Made by a program: the position numbers and the translations under genes. From NCBI GenBank assembly GCA_949592205.1, contig CATIUR010000002.1, forward strand, positions 2,547,001 through 2,611,000: 64,000 nucleotides of DNA, read 5' to 3'. Each line of letters opens with the position of its first letter. The stretch's first letter is position 1. Source of the DNA: Helichrysum umbraculigerum (Eukaryota > Streptophyta > Magnoliopsida > Asterales > Asteraceae). Positions 12,285 through 23,922 of the stretch are shown in pieces. Under the pieces are notes generated by a model. That model did no database searches, was not told the origin of the DNA, and saw only the letters and a list, made by a program, of their open reading frames with translations.

Positions 12285-13010
12285 TAATTGTATGTATCTC
12301 GAAAATAAATGCGTATATCTTGTTATTAAGTTATGCGCCAATATAGTAATAACTCGTATGTAAATGTGTGTATCATTAAAATAAGTTTGTGTATCTTATT
12401 AATGAGTTGTACGTTATATGTTAATAACTTTATACTTTAAATGTGTGTATCACGAAAATAAACTTGTGTATCTATTACTGAGTTGTACGTTAATAAGTTA
12501 CTAACGTATGCGCTAAGTGCGTGTATCATGAAAATAACGAAAATAAGTTAGTGTATCTTAAGTTTGAGTAGTACGTTTATATGTTAATAACTTTATACTT
12601 TAAGTGTGTGTATCACGAAAATAAGTTTGTGTATCTTATTACTAAGTTGTACGTTAATAAGTTATTAACGTATGCGTTAAGTGCGTGTATCACGAAAATA
12701 AGTTAGTGTATCTTAAGTTTGAGTAGTACGTTTATATGTTAATAACTTTATACTTTAAGTGTGTGTATCACGAAAATAAGTTTGTGTATCTTATTAGTGA
12801 GTTGTACATTTATATGTTAATAACTTTATACATTAAGTGTGTGTATCACGAAAATAAGTTTCTGTATCTTATTGCTGAGTTGTATGTTAATAAGTTATTA
12901 AAGTATGCGCTAAGTGCGTGTATCACGAAAATAAGTTAGTGTATCTTAAATTGAGTCGTCAATTAATATGTTTTGTAACTTTTTGCGTTAAGTGTGTGTA
13001 TCAAACAATA
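12285..13010. repeat. Irregular minisatellite, core GTGTATCACGAAAATAAG
   Basis: The core, followed by TTWGTGTATCTTA and spacers such as GAGTTGTACGTTAATAAG, recurs about eight times in alternating unit lengths. Copy 2 has the same array at 46715-47445 with practically no change in unit number. Confidence 0.85.
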
Positions 13011-13520
13011 AGTCTATATACCAAATATTGTCTCAAATATTAATCTCATATTGAAGAAATTTAAATTTAAATTTATTTTTGTATCAAATTTTTTTTAATT
13101 TTTTTTTTGATATTTAACATAGAAATAACATGTTAAAATTAAAAATAGATTTTGACTAATAATACTTGAGAACAGATAATGTTACATAAAAAAAATATTG
13201 CAACACAAATTCACTTTTTATAATATTATATATATATATTGTCATTTTTTCTTTATTTATAAGACATGAAATGGAGCGTGAGGAGGAGGGGGCGCGTGCT
13301 TGGCGACTCGTTTTCGGTGCAAATTTACTATCACCCATTTTTGTCAATATTACAAAAATGCCATCGCCAGCTTGTTCAGCTCTGCCACGAAAGTTCCGCT
13401 TATTTACGATCATGCCACCGCGTTTATTTGTTTAAAAACTTTAAAATGAGTGGTCCAGATTTAATCCTACCATTACTACATTAAAACACTAAAGTACAAT
13501 AACCTTCCCCTAATTTTTAA

Positions 13521-15649
13521 ATATGCATGTTAGTTTGTGTTGTTGTGTTGGGATTCTATTTTTATTTTTTTGTATTGTTTCTCTGTTTTGCGGGTTTCGA
13601 CATTTAGACAATTTAATCGTTTGTCTATAATTTTGGACGTGTAAGTTTAAAAATTATAGTCTAATGTGCGGTTTTATAGTTGAGGCAATAATGTAATATT
13701 TATTTAGCCCAATGTTTTTTTTTTTTAGTTTCAACAATAACGTTTTATTTTTGAGTAAATTTTTGAAAGGTTTATTTTATTTGTTTTTTATATTTCTGCA
13801 TGTGTTATGTGCTTTATGTCTAATCGGCTTCAGAGTTATTATCAATATTAGTTTTGGTTTTTAATGTAGTTTTATTTTTGTAATATTAATATAGTTAAGC
13901 CTCGTTAGTTTCTTTTCAAGACAAAGAAGGCAAATATCTGAAAGAGTTGCTCTTGAAACTCGACGGTGTTTAATAAATTTTCTGTGTGATCTTCTAGAGG
14001 AGGCTCTTTCTCATCTAAAAATAAACAATATAGAGATAAATTGAAAAGTTATTACAATATAGTGCACCACATATATTAATATTAATATGAATGTAAAAAG
14101 CCAAAATAATATTGTAAATACAAATCTACATCTAATTTAAAACACTAAAAAAAATTTACATCTAATTTAATACCTTCAAAACTATTAGGTGTTTCATAAA
14201 TTTGGAATTTCATGTTCTTCAACACGAGCATCTTTCACAACTAAAAATCAATTGAAACGATGTTAGTAAATAATAAGCTGTGAATACAACTTCTAAATTG
14301 GATATTATCACCGTTGAAGTAAAAGTTTCAACATAAATTATTAAGCATCAAAAAACATATTAATATTGAGATTATTTCAAAAAGGAAACCATAAAGAAAA
14401 AGATACGAAAGTTTTTGTAAGTGTACTTACATAAGATTGTAGCGTCCAAAGTTTCAACATAAATTATTAAGCATCAAAAAACATATTAATATTGAGATTA
14501 TTTCAAAAAGGAAACCATAAAGAAAAAGATACGAAAGTTTTTGTAAGTGTACTTACATAAGATTGTAGCGTCTCGACTAGTGTGTTCTCCTATTCTTCAA
14601 CCAACCTTTACATTCCATGCTTCCATTATGCCTTCGTCGATTATGCCTTTCTGCATTTCTTAACCCACTACCAAGAATCTCATATTGCTTTTTCTTCATC
14701 GCGGATTCTATCTAAAAATAACAAAATTAAATTCATTAGTATAAGCAATGACATGCTTTCTAAATACTAATGAGAATGACTACCTATTACAAAAACAATT
14801 ACAATTATAATAAATACATCCATGAATACGTGGAAAAATATAATGATATTATTAACACAAATCGAGCAGAAACTATACATGCTTAACAAAAACTAATTGA
14901 ACAACATCTAAACTTAGACTTATTGAACGTTTACAAATCAAAACGAAAACAAAAACAAATCAAAATATCAAAACAGCTAAACTAATAGATAAGATAATTT
15001 ATTGTAAACCCTAACCTTGCAAATCACAACAAAAGTCCTACAACAACCAAAAAACAAAAAATCCTACGAATAAAATGTAGGTGAAAATAATAATACGGTG
15101 AAAATAATAATACATAGTATCTCACTTATTGACAAATCTTAACCGATTAAATAATGTAGGGTTTTATCATCATCACCATAGCATCCGAACCTGAATATGT
15201 CGCTACATCCATATCGAAACACGATCAGTCTCGAATTCTTCCATCAACATCTCATCGCGGTAATGTCTTTGTTTTCATCATCATGTTTTCTGCATGACAT
15301 GATTGGATACAAAAATAAGTACTCAAGTGGACCAGTAGGCAAACGTTAATTAGTAAAAATGTCATTAGTTCACCGTTGAAGATTTTTTTCCCTATTTGCA
15401 TAATGATGAACATAAATAAAACCGATACAATAAATACAAATAAAAAAATTGAGGCACCAAAGACTCACTATAAACATACGAATGAAAAAAAATCAATATA
15501 ATAAAAATAATCATTTGTTTCAACCAAGAATTTTACCTCATTGATCTTTGAATCGTCCCTACCCCTAATTTGTTTGTTTGCTCAAATTTTTAGATGAGAT
15601 TTTGATTGAAGATCTTTAAGAATCATTGGCCGATTAAATCTGCTATTTA
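13521..15649. other. AT-rich tract without a recognisable gene, copy 1
   Basis: Only short ORFs, none with a domain I know. The one clear structure is a 126-bp tandem duplication at 14322-14573. Copy 2 counterpart: 47948-50071. Confidence 0.6.
14322..14573. repeat. 126-bp tandem duplication
   Basis: Two units starting at 14322 and 14448 with AAAGTTTCAACATAAATTAT. It is also present in copy 2, starting at 48745 and 48871. Confidence 0.92.
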
Positions 15650-16000
15650 TCTATATTCATATATAAAGCATCTTCACATTTCAATTTCAACACTACTTAA
15701 AATATTCAATCTTCCTAAAATGCCCCTATCCCATTCTCTATATTTATTTTCCACTAACTAAACTTTCATTAATACCCCTATCCCTATCCCATTATCAATT
15801 ATTTTTAATTACTACTTATTCTCCATTAACTACACTTTTCATCCATCAAATATTAAATTTACATTTTTCACCCAAAATAGTAATGTCGACATATTAAATG
15901 GGACGGACGGAGTACAATATGTTTTTATTTTAAAACATTTGCTTGCTCCTCCATTCACCGTCGTCATTTTCACCGCTGCATTGCGCGGGTATTGTGCTAT
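15650..16000 (+). mobile_element. Small Helitron-like element, copy 1
   Basis: It starts TCTATATTCATATATAAAGC after an A, a typical plant Helitron 5' end. A GC-rich imperfect hairpin (ACCGCTGCATTGCGCGGGT) lies near the 3' end, 6 nt before CTAT followed by T. The terminal CTAG is therefore degenerate (CTAT), which lowers confidence. A Stowaway-like MITE terminus (CTCCGTCCGTCCC on the minus strand, near 15899-15913) lies inside. Length is 351 bp, equal to the copy at 50072-50422. Confidence 0.5.
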
Positions 16001-16119
16001 TTAATATAATATATGTCATATTTTAATCTTAAATTTTAGATTTTAGATGATATTAAATAAAATAATTTGAATTGAAATTTGTGTTATATATATATTTAGG
16101 GAGTATATAAAGTTCGGAG

Positions 16120-16416
16120 GTACCAAGATACGGTTACCGAATTTTATGGTTTTTAAGTTTACCAAAATTACTTTATGATGAATTTTTTGATTTAATTCCG
16201 ATGCATTGTATTATTTAATTAATTATTTAATATTTATTATATATATTCCATTTAAATCGATTAAATAAACTATTATTTATTAATGATAAATATAAAGAGG
16301 TGGTTAAGTGTAACTATTATCAAATAAATCTACATCGTTGGATCGATTTGGTAAAAACTAATTAAGGGTCGGGATTGCCCAAAGCTATTTTGCTTTAAGT
16401 ATAGTTTATTTATAGA
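16120..16416 (-). mobile_element. Helitron 5'-end fragment, copy 1
   Basis: On the minus strand, TCTATAAATAAACTATACTT after an A at 16417 starts a region that shares spaced blocks (CGATCCAA, then ATTTA, then AGTTACACTT) with the 5' end of the Helitron ending at 7608. I could not find a matching 3' CTAG end, so the left border is arbitrary. Confidence 0.4.
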
Positions 16417-17699
16417 TTATCTATTAATTAATATAATATATAATCTTCTATCTTCTATTTTATTTTTATTTTATAACTAAGAGAGGAGTCTTTTAGCTTA
16501 TTTGGCAGTTAATTAACAATGCTAATTAGACATTATCTTACGTGTCGTTAATTTGCTCAATTTGGTGCTTCAAACAATGTATGCATGTCCTACGTGTCCT
16601 TGCCATTATAACTAATAATTAATATTAAGTTAATAATATAGATAATAGAAGCTGTCAAATTCTAATCACTTATACCATTGACATAATTATCGGTTAAATA
16701 TTTAAAGAAAAATATTTTCTCATTAATGTATGGAATTTTGGATATTTATTTTCATAGCCATCACTTATCACCTTACCATTTTAAACGGGCCCTATTATGG
16801 AAATGATTTTCTAACGTATATTTTCTATCGTATCAATTAAAATATAATTAATTTCTTCAATTTTAATTATCAAAACAGAGTTGATACTATGGTAGATGTT
16901 CAATTCGATGGGCACAGACAATCTTATGTTTGTGTTTGAATCTTTTTGTATCATATGCTTAAATATAAAAGTCAATACTTTTAATGTTCCACTAATTTCA
17001 TCTCATTTTGTACGTGAAGAGTATAGGATTTAACTATATGCAAGTGACACACATGGTCATTGAATGAAAAGGTTTGATCGCACCAGTTTTTTGAATATAT
17101 ATGTACAATTTTTGTTTGAGAATGCCATTGTTTTTGTATCATCAAGCTTAGTCAATATGTATATTCTTTATGGTCTTTTATATATATTTTGATTTGATGT
17201 TGCATGATATTGATTTTCACATTGTTATTGTGGATTTATTATACATATACTCAAAAATCTGGATTAGATGAAAAATCTCTACGTAGTACCATACATCAAA
17301 TACAACGTAACTATTGAAACTTTAGAAAAGTTTTGTTATACATCTCTTTGACTTTGAATTTTATTTGTATTATCAATTTCCTTAGTTGAGATCTATCCAG
17401 TTGATACTAGATCATTTTTGAAAAGGTAAACTAATGATTAACTTTCTCGATCAATTCAATTGAAAACCATTCATCAGATATGATGGCAACATTCAGTATT
17501 ATTTTATGGAATTAACACAATAGTCAGCCGTTTTTTAGTTCCTATTGACCGAACATTATGTCCCTGCCGAACCTGAAATCTTAAGTTTGATCACGCTTTG
17601 CATCCTTCTCTAGAATCACTTCTTATATAATGCATGCTTACCCTGGTTTTTGGCACTGAAATTCGATATATTTATATGAAAATCTATGCTATTTACAGT
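16417..17699. other. AT-rich DNA, no gene seen
   Basis: No ORF or repeat of note. It holds the intact target (GACACACATGG near 17046) that in copy 2 was split by the 7.9-kb LTR element. Confidence 0.6.
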
Positions 17700-18085
17700 A
17701 TGGTAAATGCTTCAAAGATTGTCAAAAGGATGTTGAGAGAGAAACAAATCTGCATTCGGAGATGGTTGCAAGGGCTTTGACAAGAGAATAAGTCTTTGGT
17801 TAAGATGGCCAAACATCAAAAAGATTTTGAACTTGAAAACAAGACTTTCCAAGAAGCTCTATACATTGACGAAACTCAATGACGTCGAGATAGTATAGAA
17901 CAAACTGGAGCAACTATGTAAGTCACTTTAAGCGTTTTTATTCCTTCTGAAATCCTATTTATGTTGCTCAAATTTATATATGATCAATTGTATGGGATTT
18001 CAGCTCAGATTTGAAGAACATAAATGAGTTGATTCACTGATGGGATCTTGCAGCTCATGGGATCTCAAAGGGAAGCCATGCTAAG
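17700..18085 (+). pseudogene. Unrecognised spliced-looking gene fragment, copy 1
   Basis: Exon-like stretch 17700-17917 ends at a GTAAGT donor. After an 86-bp intron ending in TTTCAG (18003), a second stretch 18004-18085 ends at AAG before GTATGTG. Starting at the ATG it reads lysine/arginine-rich residues (MVNASKIVKRMLREKQICIR) but hits in-frame stops in exon 1 and again in exon 2. This looks like a decayed gene fragment. I do not recognise the family. Copy 2 counterpart: 60114-60499, with the same stops. Confidence 0.35.
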
Positions 18086-19431
18086 GTATGTGTTTGTTAC
18101 CTGCCTCTAAATCTATAATAATGTGAAGTTGTTTATTAAATGCAATTGCGATTGACCATTCTATCTTGACCTTCTTTATAACTTGTAAGTTGAAGGTTCA
18201 CTTATAAAATAGTCGATGTTAGCTGTGTTTAAAACCTTGACAAGAGTGGCAACTATGACCCATTTGAATTTTGCTTATGAACGGATCATATTTGGGTAAA
18301 AAATAATTATTATAAATGTATATTATTACTGATATAGATTTTAATTTGTAGTTTAATGTAACACTTCGATTAGTAATCATCTACGTCGTAGTAATCTGTT
18401 TCATCGACTTGGAATTGTTGACAAGAAATCTATTGGTTTTTAAAATATTATCATAATTATACAACAAAGAGGTGCAATGTGCTTACCTCATATTCTTGAC
18501 TTATATGCAACCTATGTAGCCTTTTGTTGAACTTGGTTTTATTGCAAGATATATTTCTTGGTATGAATGATAACTGATTTGTTATAGTATAGTGTTATCA
18601 ACTATCAAGTATGTATTTGGAGATGCAAATAGTTAGAAAACCTGAAAGAGTTTACACCTGTAAATTATTGTCATTTGCAGGGTACATGATTTAGGTTTGC
18701 GACAATCACAAAATACCACCATTTTTTCTGGACGAAATCGATGAAGAAAGAGTGAGAGAGAACGAATGTATTTTGCGTCTAGGTATGTGTAAGTATAAAT
18801 GAGGGGGAAAAGGAAAAGGGTATTAATAAAGGGAATTAAAAGAGAGGGAAATAAAGGCACCAACATTAGCGACGTCGTGAGCAAATCCTCATGTGTACAA
18901 TGATTATCGAAATAAGCTAACATAAACATATATCCATTCATGTTCACAGGCAAACTGTTAATTGAATATCTACATCTACATAAGGATATACGAATACCTT
19001 AACTTATGCATCCACATTTACAATATTCTAGACTAGACTAAACACCCTCATCGTGATCGCAAACGTCAAAATAAAGTCGGAATTTTCCACGGAAGCCGGC
19101 CTGAAATATTAAACTTATTTTATATCCTTTCATTATAGGGCCTTAACTTATGTTTCTAGCATAAGATACAACCGAATGAGGTCATTTACAGCCATGGCCG
19201 GATGAACCTAGCTAAGCACTAATAACATATATACCCACACGCTACTTATAGCGGATATTGAATATTATTGCAATCGATGACGATTACAAGTGTAGTAATG
19301 GATACAGTGTTTTAGGCTACGTGCAATGAAAAGGTCGATGATCGCATACATAATTCTCAATTTATTAGTAGCAATTTATTTTTTTCTCCATTTCATATTT
19401 ATATTTGTTTTTCTTATATAAAAAAATACAA
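18086..19431. other. Non-coding DNA, no gene seen
   Basis: No convincing ORF or RNA gene. Homology to copy 2 stops at 18386 because the LTR element at 60801 begins there. A 106-aa minus-strand frame at 18633-18953 has no recognisable features. Confidence 0.55.
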
Positions 19432-19899
19432 TTTCAACCGACAACATATTTCAAAATTAATGCTTATTAATAGCTTCATAAAAACAAATTCGATATCAAA
19501 AACTTTCCATAAGTATCAAAATGGGACTTGTTTTCAAAGTTGTTGACATGATTCAATCAACGTGAGATTTTTCAATGTTCAACGATCGTTTTGAAATCCC
19601 ACTTTAACATAATCGATGAAATCAATGTTTAGGATTGTCTTGCTTTAAACAGCGAGCCAATCTAAACTTTCCATAATTGTTTTGAAATCCGTATATTACA
19701 TCGATCAATGACGACTAACACATAAGATTGAGTTAATTAAGAGGACATAATCGACTTACTATATCGAGATCGTTTTGAAACCCTAATTATTCATTGACGG
19801 ATTAAAATCGATGCCAAGGTTTAACCATTTCGAGCCACACACACCCTGCGTGGACCGTTGATCTTGTTAAAAGTTTAAAACAACCCACAATTTTTGTCT
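19432..19899. repeat. 468-bp direct repeat, left unit
   Basis: Near-identical to 20575-21042 at an offset of 1143 bp. It has recurring ATCGAT/ATCAATG motifs. No transposon ends are seen, so it is probably a local unequal-exchange duplication upstream of the F-box pseudogene. Confidence 0.93.
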
Positions 19900-20574
19900 A
19901 CCAATTACATGTTTAGGTTTAGAATTAGAATTATAAGTAAAATTAGAATTAGAATGAGGTCTACCATTCATTTTCCCTATTACACAATTCATGCTCATTG
20001 CATTCCATAATTAGATAGTTGATGACATGTTGCATGTCATTAAACTTTTACCACATAAGCGTGTAATATAATGCTAGTATTGCTTTTTTTACACTGTGTA
20101 AAAAGAAATCCACAAATTCATGTGACTACATAAAGATTTTTACTCTATTGTAATATATTAAAGTATTTTATTGCTATTATTATACAAATTCGAATACAAT
20201 ATATAAAAGTATGTAAACAACTGTCATTTGAAACATAAAGTTCCTCAAATAGTTCGAGATTTCAGGATTTATTAGTTCGAGATTTCAGAATTTATTGTGA
20301 AATAAATCCATTGTCTCTTCAAATACAACCATTTAGCCTGCTTTTTCTATATATAATAATATAATATACGTAATCTCTTGTAAATGTCATCAATCTTTTA
20401 TGTTAATTTAGATATCAAATAAGCACCGTTCTTATCATGAATCATTCAAGGAGACCAAAATGCAAGGTATGTACATTTTTGTTGTGCTTATACATGTCTC
20501 GAATTCTTATTGCAATCCATACTTATGTTTACATATGTTCTTCGATTTACAACCGAATTCTACCACGGTCGCAT

Positions 20575-21042
20575 TTTCAACCGACAACATATTTCAAAAT
20601 TAATGTTTATTAATAGCTTCATAAAAACAAATTCGATATCAAACACTTTCCATAAGTATCAAAATGAGACTTGTTTTCAAAGTTGTTGACATGATTCAAT
20701 CAACGTGAGATTTTTCAATGTTCAACGATCGTTTTGAAATCCCACTTTAACATAATCGATGAAATCAATGTCTAGGATTGTCTTGCTTTAAACAGCGAGC
20801 CAATCTAAACTTTCCATAATCGTATTGAAATCCGTATATTACATCGATCAATGACGACTAACACATAAGATTGAGTTAATTAAGAGGACATAATCGACTT
20901 ACTATATCGAGATCGTTTTGAAACCCTAATTATTCATTGACGGATTAAAATCGATGCCAAGGTTTAACCATTTCGAGCCACACACACCCTGCGTGGACCG
21001 TTGATCTTGTTAAAAGTTTAAAACAACCCACAATTTTTGTCT
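20575..21042. repeat. 468-bp direct repeat, right unit
   Basis: Partner of 19432-19899, with only a few differences by eye. The 675-bp spacer between the units is AT-rich and shows nothing codable. Confidence 0.93.
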
Positions 21043-22192
21043 TTTTGTCAACTTTGTCCACGTGGATATCTCCAATCAATCACAAACTGCCACCTCATAT
21101 TTCTGCTCTTTCTTTGAAACGCACCATCACAAATGACAAACCCCATATTACACTCGCCCAAAATAGTAGTACAAACACCGCAAGATTCATCGTATATGTA
21201 AACTGGTATTCAATTAAAACCGAAAATTAGCATTTTATAAATTGTTCCATTGAATCGACAAAAACCCTAGAAACAATTTTGGGGATCTATTCATTTTCCC
21301 TTTAAAATCATCTGAAATTTTGTGACGAACTCAGATAAATCCACGTGGATGTAAGCAAGTTTGGAGACCGGTTCAACGCGAAGCAGCAGCTGTTCCGGTC
21401 GATCTCACGGTTCCCACCATGGTATCGACATTTCTCCCTTTTGTAGCTCTTATAATTTTAGGTATATATATGTATATATTATTGTAGGTCTGCATAATGT
21501 GAAATTGGAGTATAGTTTTGGTTTAATTTGATGTAAGGATGATTAATCAATGGATCTATCTTGTACTGATTGTAATTAGGGTTAGAATTTGTAAATTTTG
21601 ATTTGATGCTGTATGCTCAACCTAATTTTAAAATTAGGGTTTACTTTCTGGGATTGGTGAGCGTTAAGGATGTAAATTGCTGTTCGTACATTTGATTTTT
21701 GTTGCTGTGTGATTGTTTTTAATTTTTACTGTTTTTGAAACCACTTGCCACTAATAACCGTGTTGTTAAAGAAAGAACCGCGTTTATCTTTGTACAATCT
21801 GTTAGTTAGAAGATACGTTATTTTGCAATGTGTTATTAGATGCTTAAGCTTGAAAACTAGTCATAATATCACTTGAAAGTGGTTACATTACTTTGTTGTT
21901 TGTAGCTCGATTCACATTACTTTGTTGTTTGTAGCTTGATTGTAAGGTAGCATGATGTCAAGTGTTTTAGCAGGAAGCCCTAAAAAACCATCAGAAAGTG
22001 AGTGTTTATTGAGCATCTATTTTTGAATTGTTATCAACGATCTTATAGTAAGTAAACGGATATAACGACAGTTAGGATCACAATTTTTTTTGGTTGTTTT
22101 TTATTTATTTGTGAATTGTTGGTGCTAAAATAGTGCCAATTGCCAACCTTTCTTTTCAATGTTGAAATTTTCAGGACTTATATAATCTGTCC
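21043..22192 (+). promoter_or_regulatory. Probable promoter, leader exon and 5'-UTR intron of the F-box pseudogene
   Basis: Two perfect G-boxes (CCACGTGG) lie at 21058-21065 and 21341-21348. A TATA-like TTTATAAAT is near 21233 and an AAACCCTA telo-box near 21265. A leader would run to a GT donor at about 21420, and an intron to TTTCAG near 22174, shortly before the ATG at 22193. All sites are by eye. The arrangement (large intron in the 5' UTR) is common in F-box/kelch genes. Confidence 0.4.
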
Positions 22193-22456
22193 ATGGAAGG
22201 AGGAGCTTCATGGTCGGATGATGAGCCTGATATTAGCCGAAACGGAACTGGTGTATTCATTCCAAATTTGGAACTAATTGAGACTGATAGCAATCAAGAA
22301 GAGAACCCAATCTCAATTGATATCCTTCCAGAGACGACATGCATGAGAAAATTCTAGCCCGGCTCCCTTTATCAGCAATATTCAAAGCATCTTGCGTGTG
22401 TAAAAAGTGGAATGGAATCATACACTCAAAGAAATTCACTTTAAATATTATCAGAT
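22193..22456 (+). pseudogene. F-box gene fragment, frameshifted and truncated
   Basis: From the ATG the frame reads MEGGASWSDDEPDISRNGTG and on to SIDILPE, then stops early. In a shifted frame the next bases encode a typical F-box core (KILARLPLSAIFKASCVCKK, then WNGIIHSKKF). So there is a 1-2 nt frameshift at about 22335. Coding then runs into AT-rich DNA at the (TA)n junction, and the rest of the gene is missing. The layout, a short acidic N-terminus and then an F-box with IF.A..VCK.WN, resembles F-box/kelch proteins of the HAWAIIAN SKIRT type, but the fragment is too short to be sure. The break coincides with the end of duplication copy 1. Confidence 0.6.
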
Positions 22457-22469
22457 AAAACAAGACCTT

Positions 22470-23857
22470 TTATATATATATATATATATATAGGATTAGG
22501 CTCAATGGAGAAGAGTTTAAAATGAGAGAAGACGGAGAAATAATCTGAACCATCTATTATTTTAATCAACTATCCCAATTAAAAGTGGCAATATTATACT
22601 ATTACAATGAATTAGTCCCATGTGTTTACGGATAGAAGGTCAAAAAAGTCATTTGATCAACCTTTATCTTTTGAAACCACCATTAAGATTACAACCGATC
22701 CTATTTAATTGCAAAAAATTTCGAAAAAGCATTTCTTTTTAGTTTTCTTTTTCTTTTGTTGATTTCTCTTTTTTTTCTTTTTTGTTTTGCTAGATACAAT
22801 TTACACAAAAAAATAAATAAGTAAAATAATAGCAACAACTTTTTCGTTGAATCAATAAATACTAGAGTTTAAATTTATATGTATTTTACAAAAAAAAATT
22901 AGTCAATTAATGAAATGCTATAAAATTTTCTTTTAAATCAATATGAAACATTTATGAATTAATATGATAAAACTCTAAATCAGTGCGATAGAATTTGTGA
23001 ATCAAACTAACATAATTTGTGAATCAATATTGTAAATCTTTTGAATCAATATTGTAAGTTTTTTGAATCATTAATTACATGCATAAATTAATTTAGTTGA
23101 ATCATAGTAATATTATGAATTATCTGATTTATATTTAAAAACTTCCATTGCCATCATTACGACTTTCAAAAAGCACACATGAAGTAAAATTGATATTTTC
23201 TATCCTATTATATGAATTTTGAAACAAACGCTTCATAGTGCTTAATTAATGTGAATATTTAAATTGTATAATTGGCACTAAAAATGTTATTGGATTATTG
23301 TTTGATTCAGTCAATTCATGCTATAAAATATCAATCATCTGTGGGGAAAAAAATTGAATCATAGAAGTTAGTTATAAGTGAATCAATGTTAAATCTAATT
23401 ATTTTCATCCATTTGGCATAGTTGCTTCATATATCGAAAAATAAATTCCAAATAAAACATGATTAGATATATACCTCTTATTAATGGATGATTAGCCAAT
23501 TACCAAATAATAAAATTAAAATTATACTAAGAATTAACAAGGGAAAACCATTTACACGAATTCCAATTGAAGGGGAAAAAACGGAACGCATCATCTACAA
23601 AAAATGACGGCAAATAAAAAAGTGGTGCAATAATGAATCAATTTCATCACGATTCATGGAGAGAAATGTAACCCCCTTTCTTCACGATTCATGGAGAGAA
23701 AAAACTGCCATATAAACATTAATTACTTTTCATTATTGATTAATCATAAAGTTAATTGGTTGAATACCTATAATACCCTTATACCCTAATTTTAAATGAT
23801 TGGTCCATATTATTTCTCCTCCTTCTCCCCTTAATTTTCCTTCTTTTTAGATCCTCT

Positions 23858-23918
<61 letters not shown>
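22470..23918. mobile_element. (TA)n-flanked Micron-like element at the duplication junction
   Basis: A 1368-bp body (22493-23860) lies between (TA)n tracts at 22470-22492 and 23861-23918. The two ends are imperfect inverted repeats: GGAGAAATAATCTGAACC at 22534 is matched inverted by GGTCCATATTATTTCTCC ending at 23819. There is no coding capacity. Internal repeats include GAATCAATATTGTAA and two copies of TTCACGATTCATGGAGAG. Elements that insert into TA microsatellites and keep TA tracts on both sides are known in rice as Micron; the family assignment here is inference. Confidence 0.6.

Positions 23919-23921
<3 letters not shown>

Positions 23922-23922
<1 letters not shown>

Larger units (their letters stand above)
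7794..13510. mobile_element. TIR DNA transposon (MULE/hAT-like size of TSD), nested insertions, copy 1
   Basis: The left end GGGGAAGGTT (7794-7803) and right end AACCTTCCCC (13501-13510) are perfect inverted repeats, and imperfect similarity continues inward (around TAATGGT.AGATTA). The flanks TAATTTTTAA occur at 7784-7793 and 13511-13520. This gives a target duplication of 8-10 bp, depending on where the TIR is taken to begin. Subtracting the nested solo LTR and LINE leaves about 2.0 kb. No transposase is visible. GC-rich, gene-like DNA at 7880-8150, 11061-11200 and 13266-13430 contrasts with the AT-rich surroundings and suggests captured host sequence (Pack-MULE style); this is inference. 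Confidence 0.72.
2735..22469. repeat. Segmental tandem duplication, copy 1
   Basis: The sequence from the base after the (TA)n at 2715-2734 is repeated nearly base for base from 23919. Matched blocks are 2735-8151 with 23919-31621, and 11061-18386 with 45494-60800. Breaks in the match are explained by copy-specific transposon insertions with target duplications. Copy 1 proper appears to end at the (TA)n at 22470, just before copy 2 begins. The part 18387-22469 has no partner inside this window because copy 2 is interrupted by a retrotransposon at 60801. Confidence 0.9.

Noticed and set aside
15001..15020. Telomere-like AAACCCTAA motifs
   Set aside because: Single isolated matches in AT-rich DNA, not arrays.
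18633..18953. 106-aa minus-strand frame with hydrophobic stretches
   Set aside because: No domain, low-complexity hydrophobic sequence, no promoter or splice context; likely chance.
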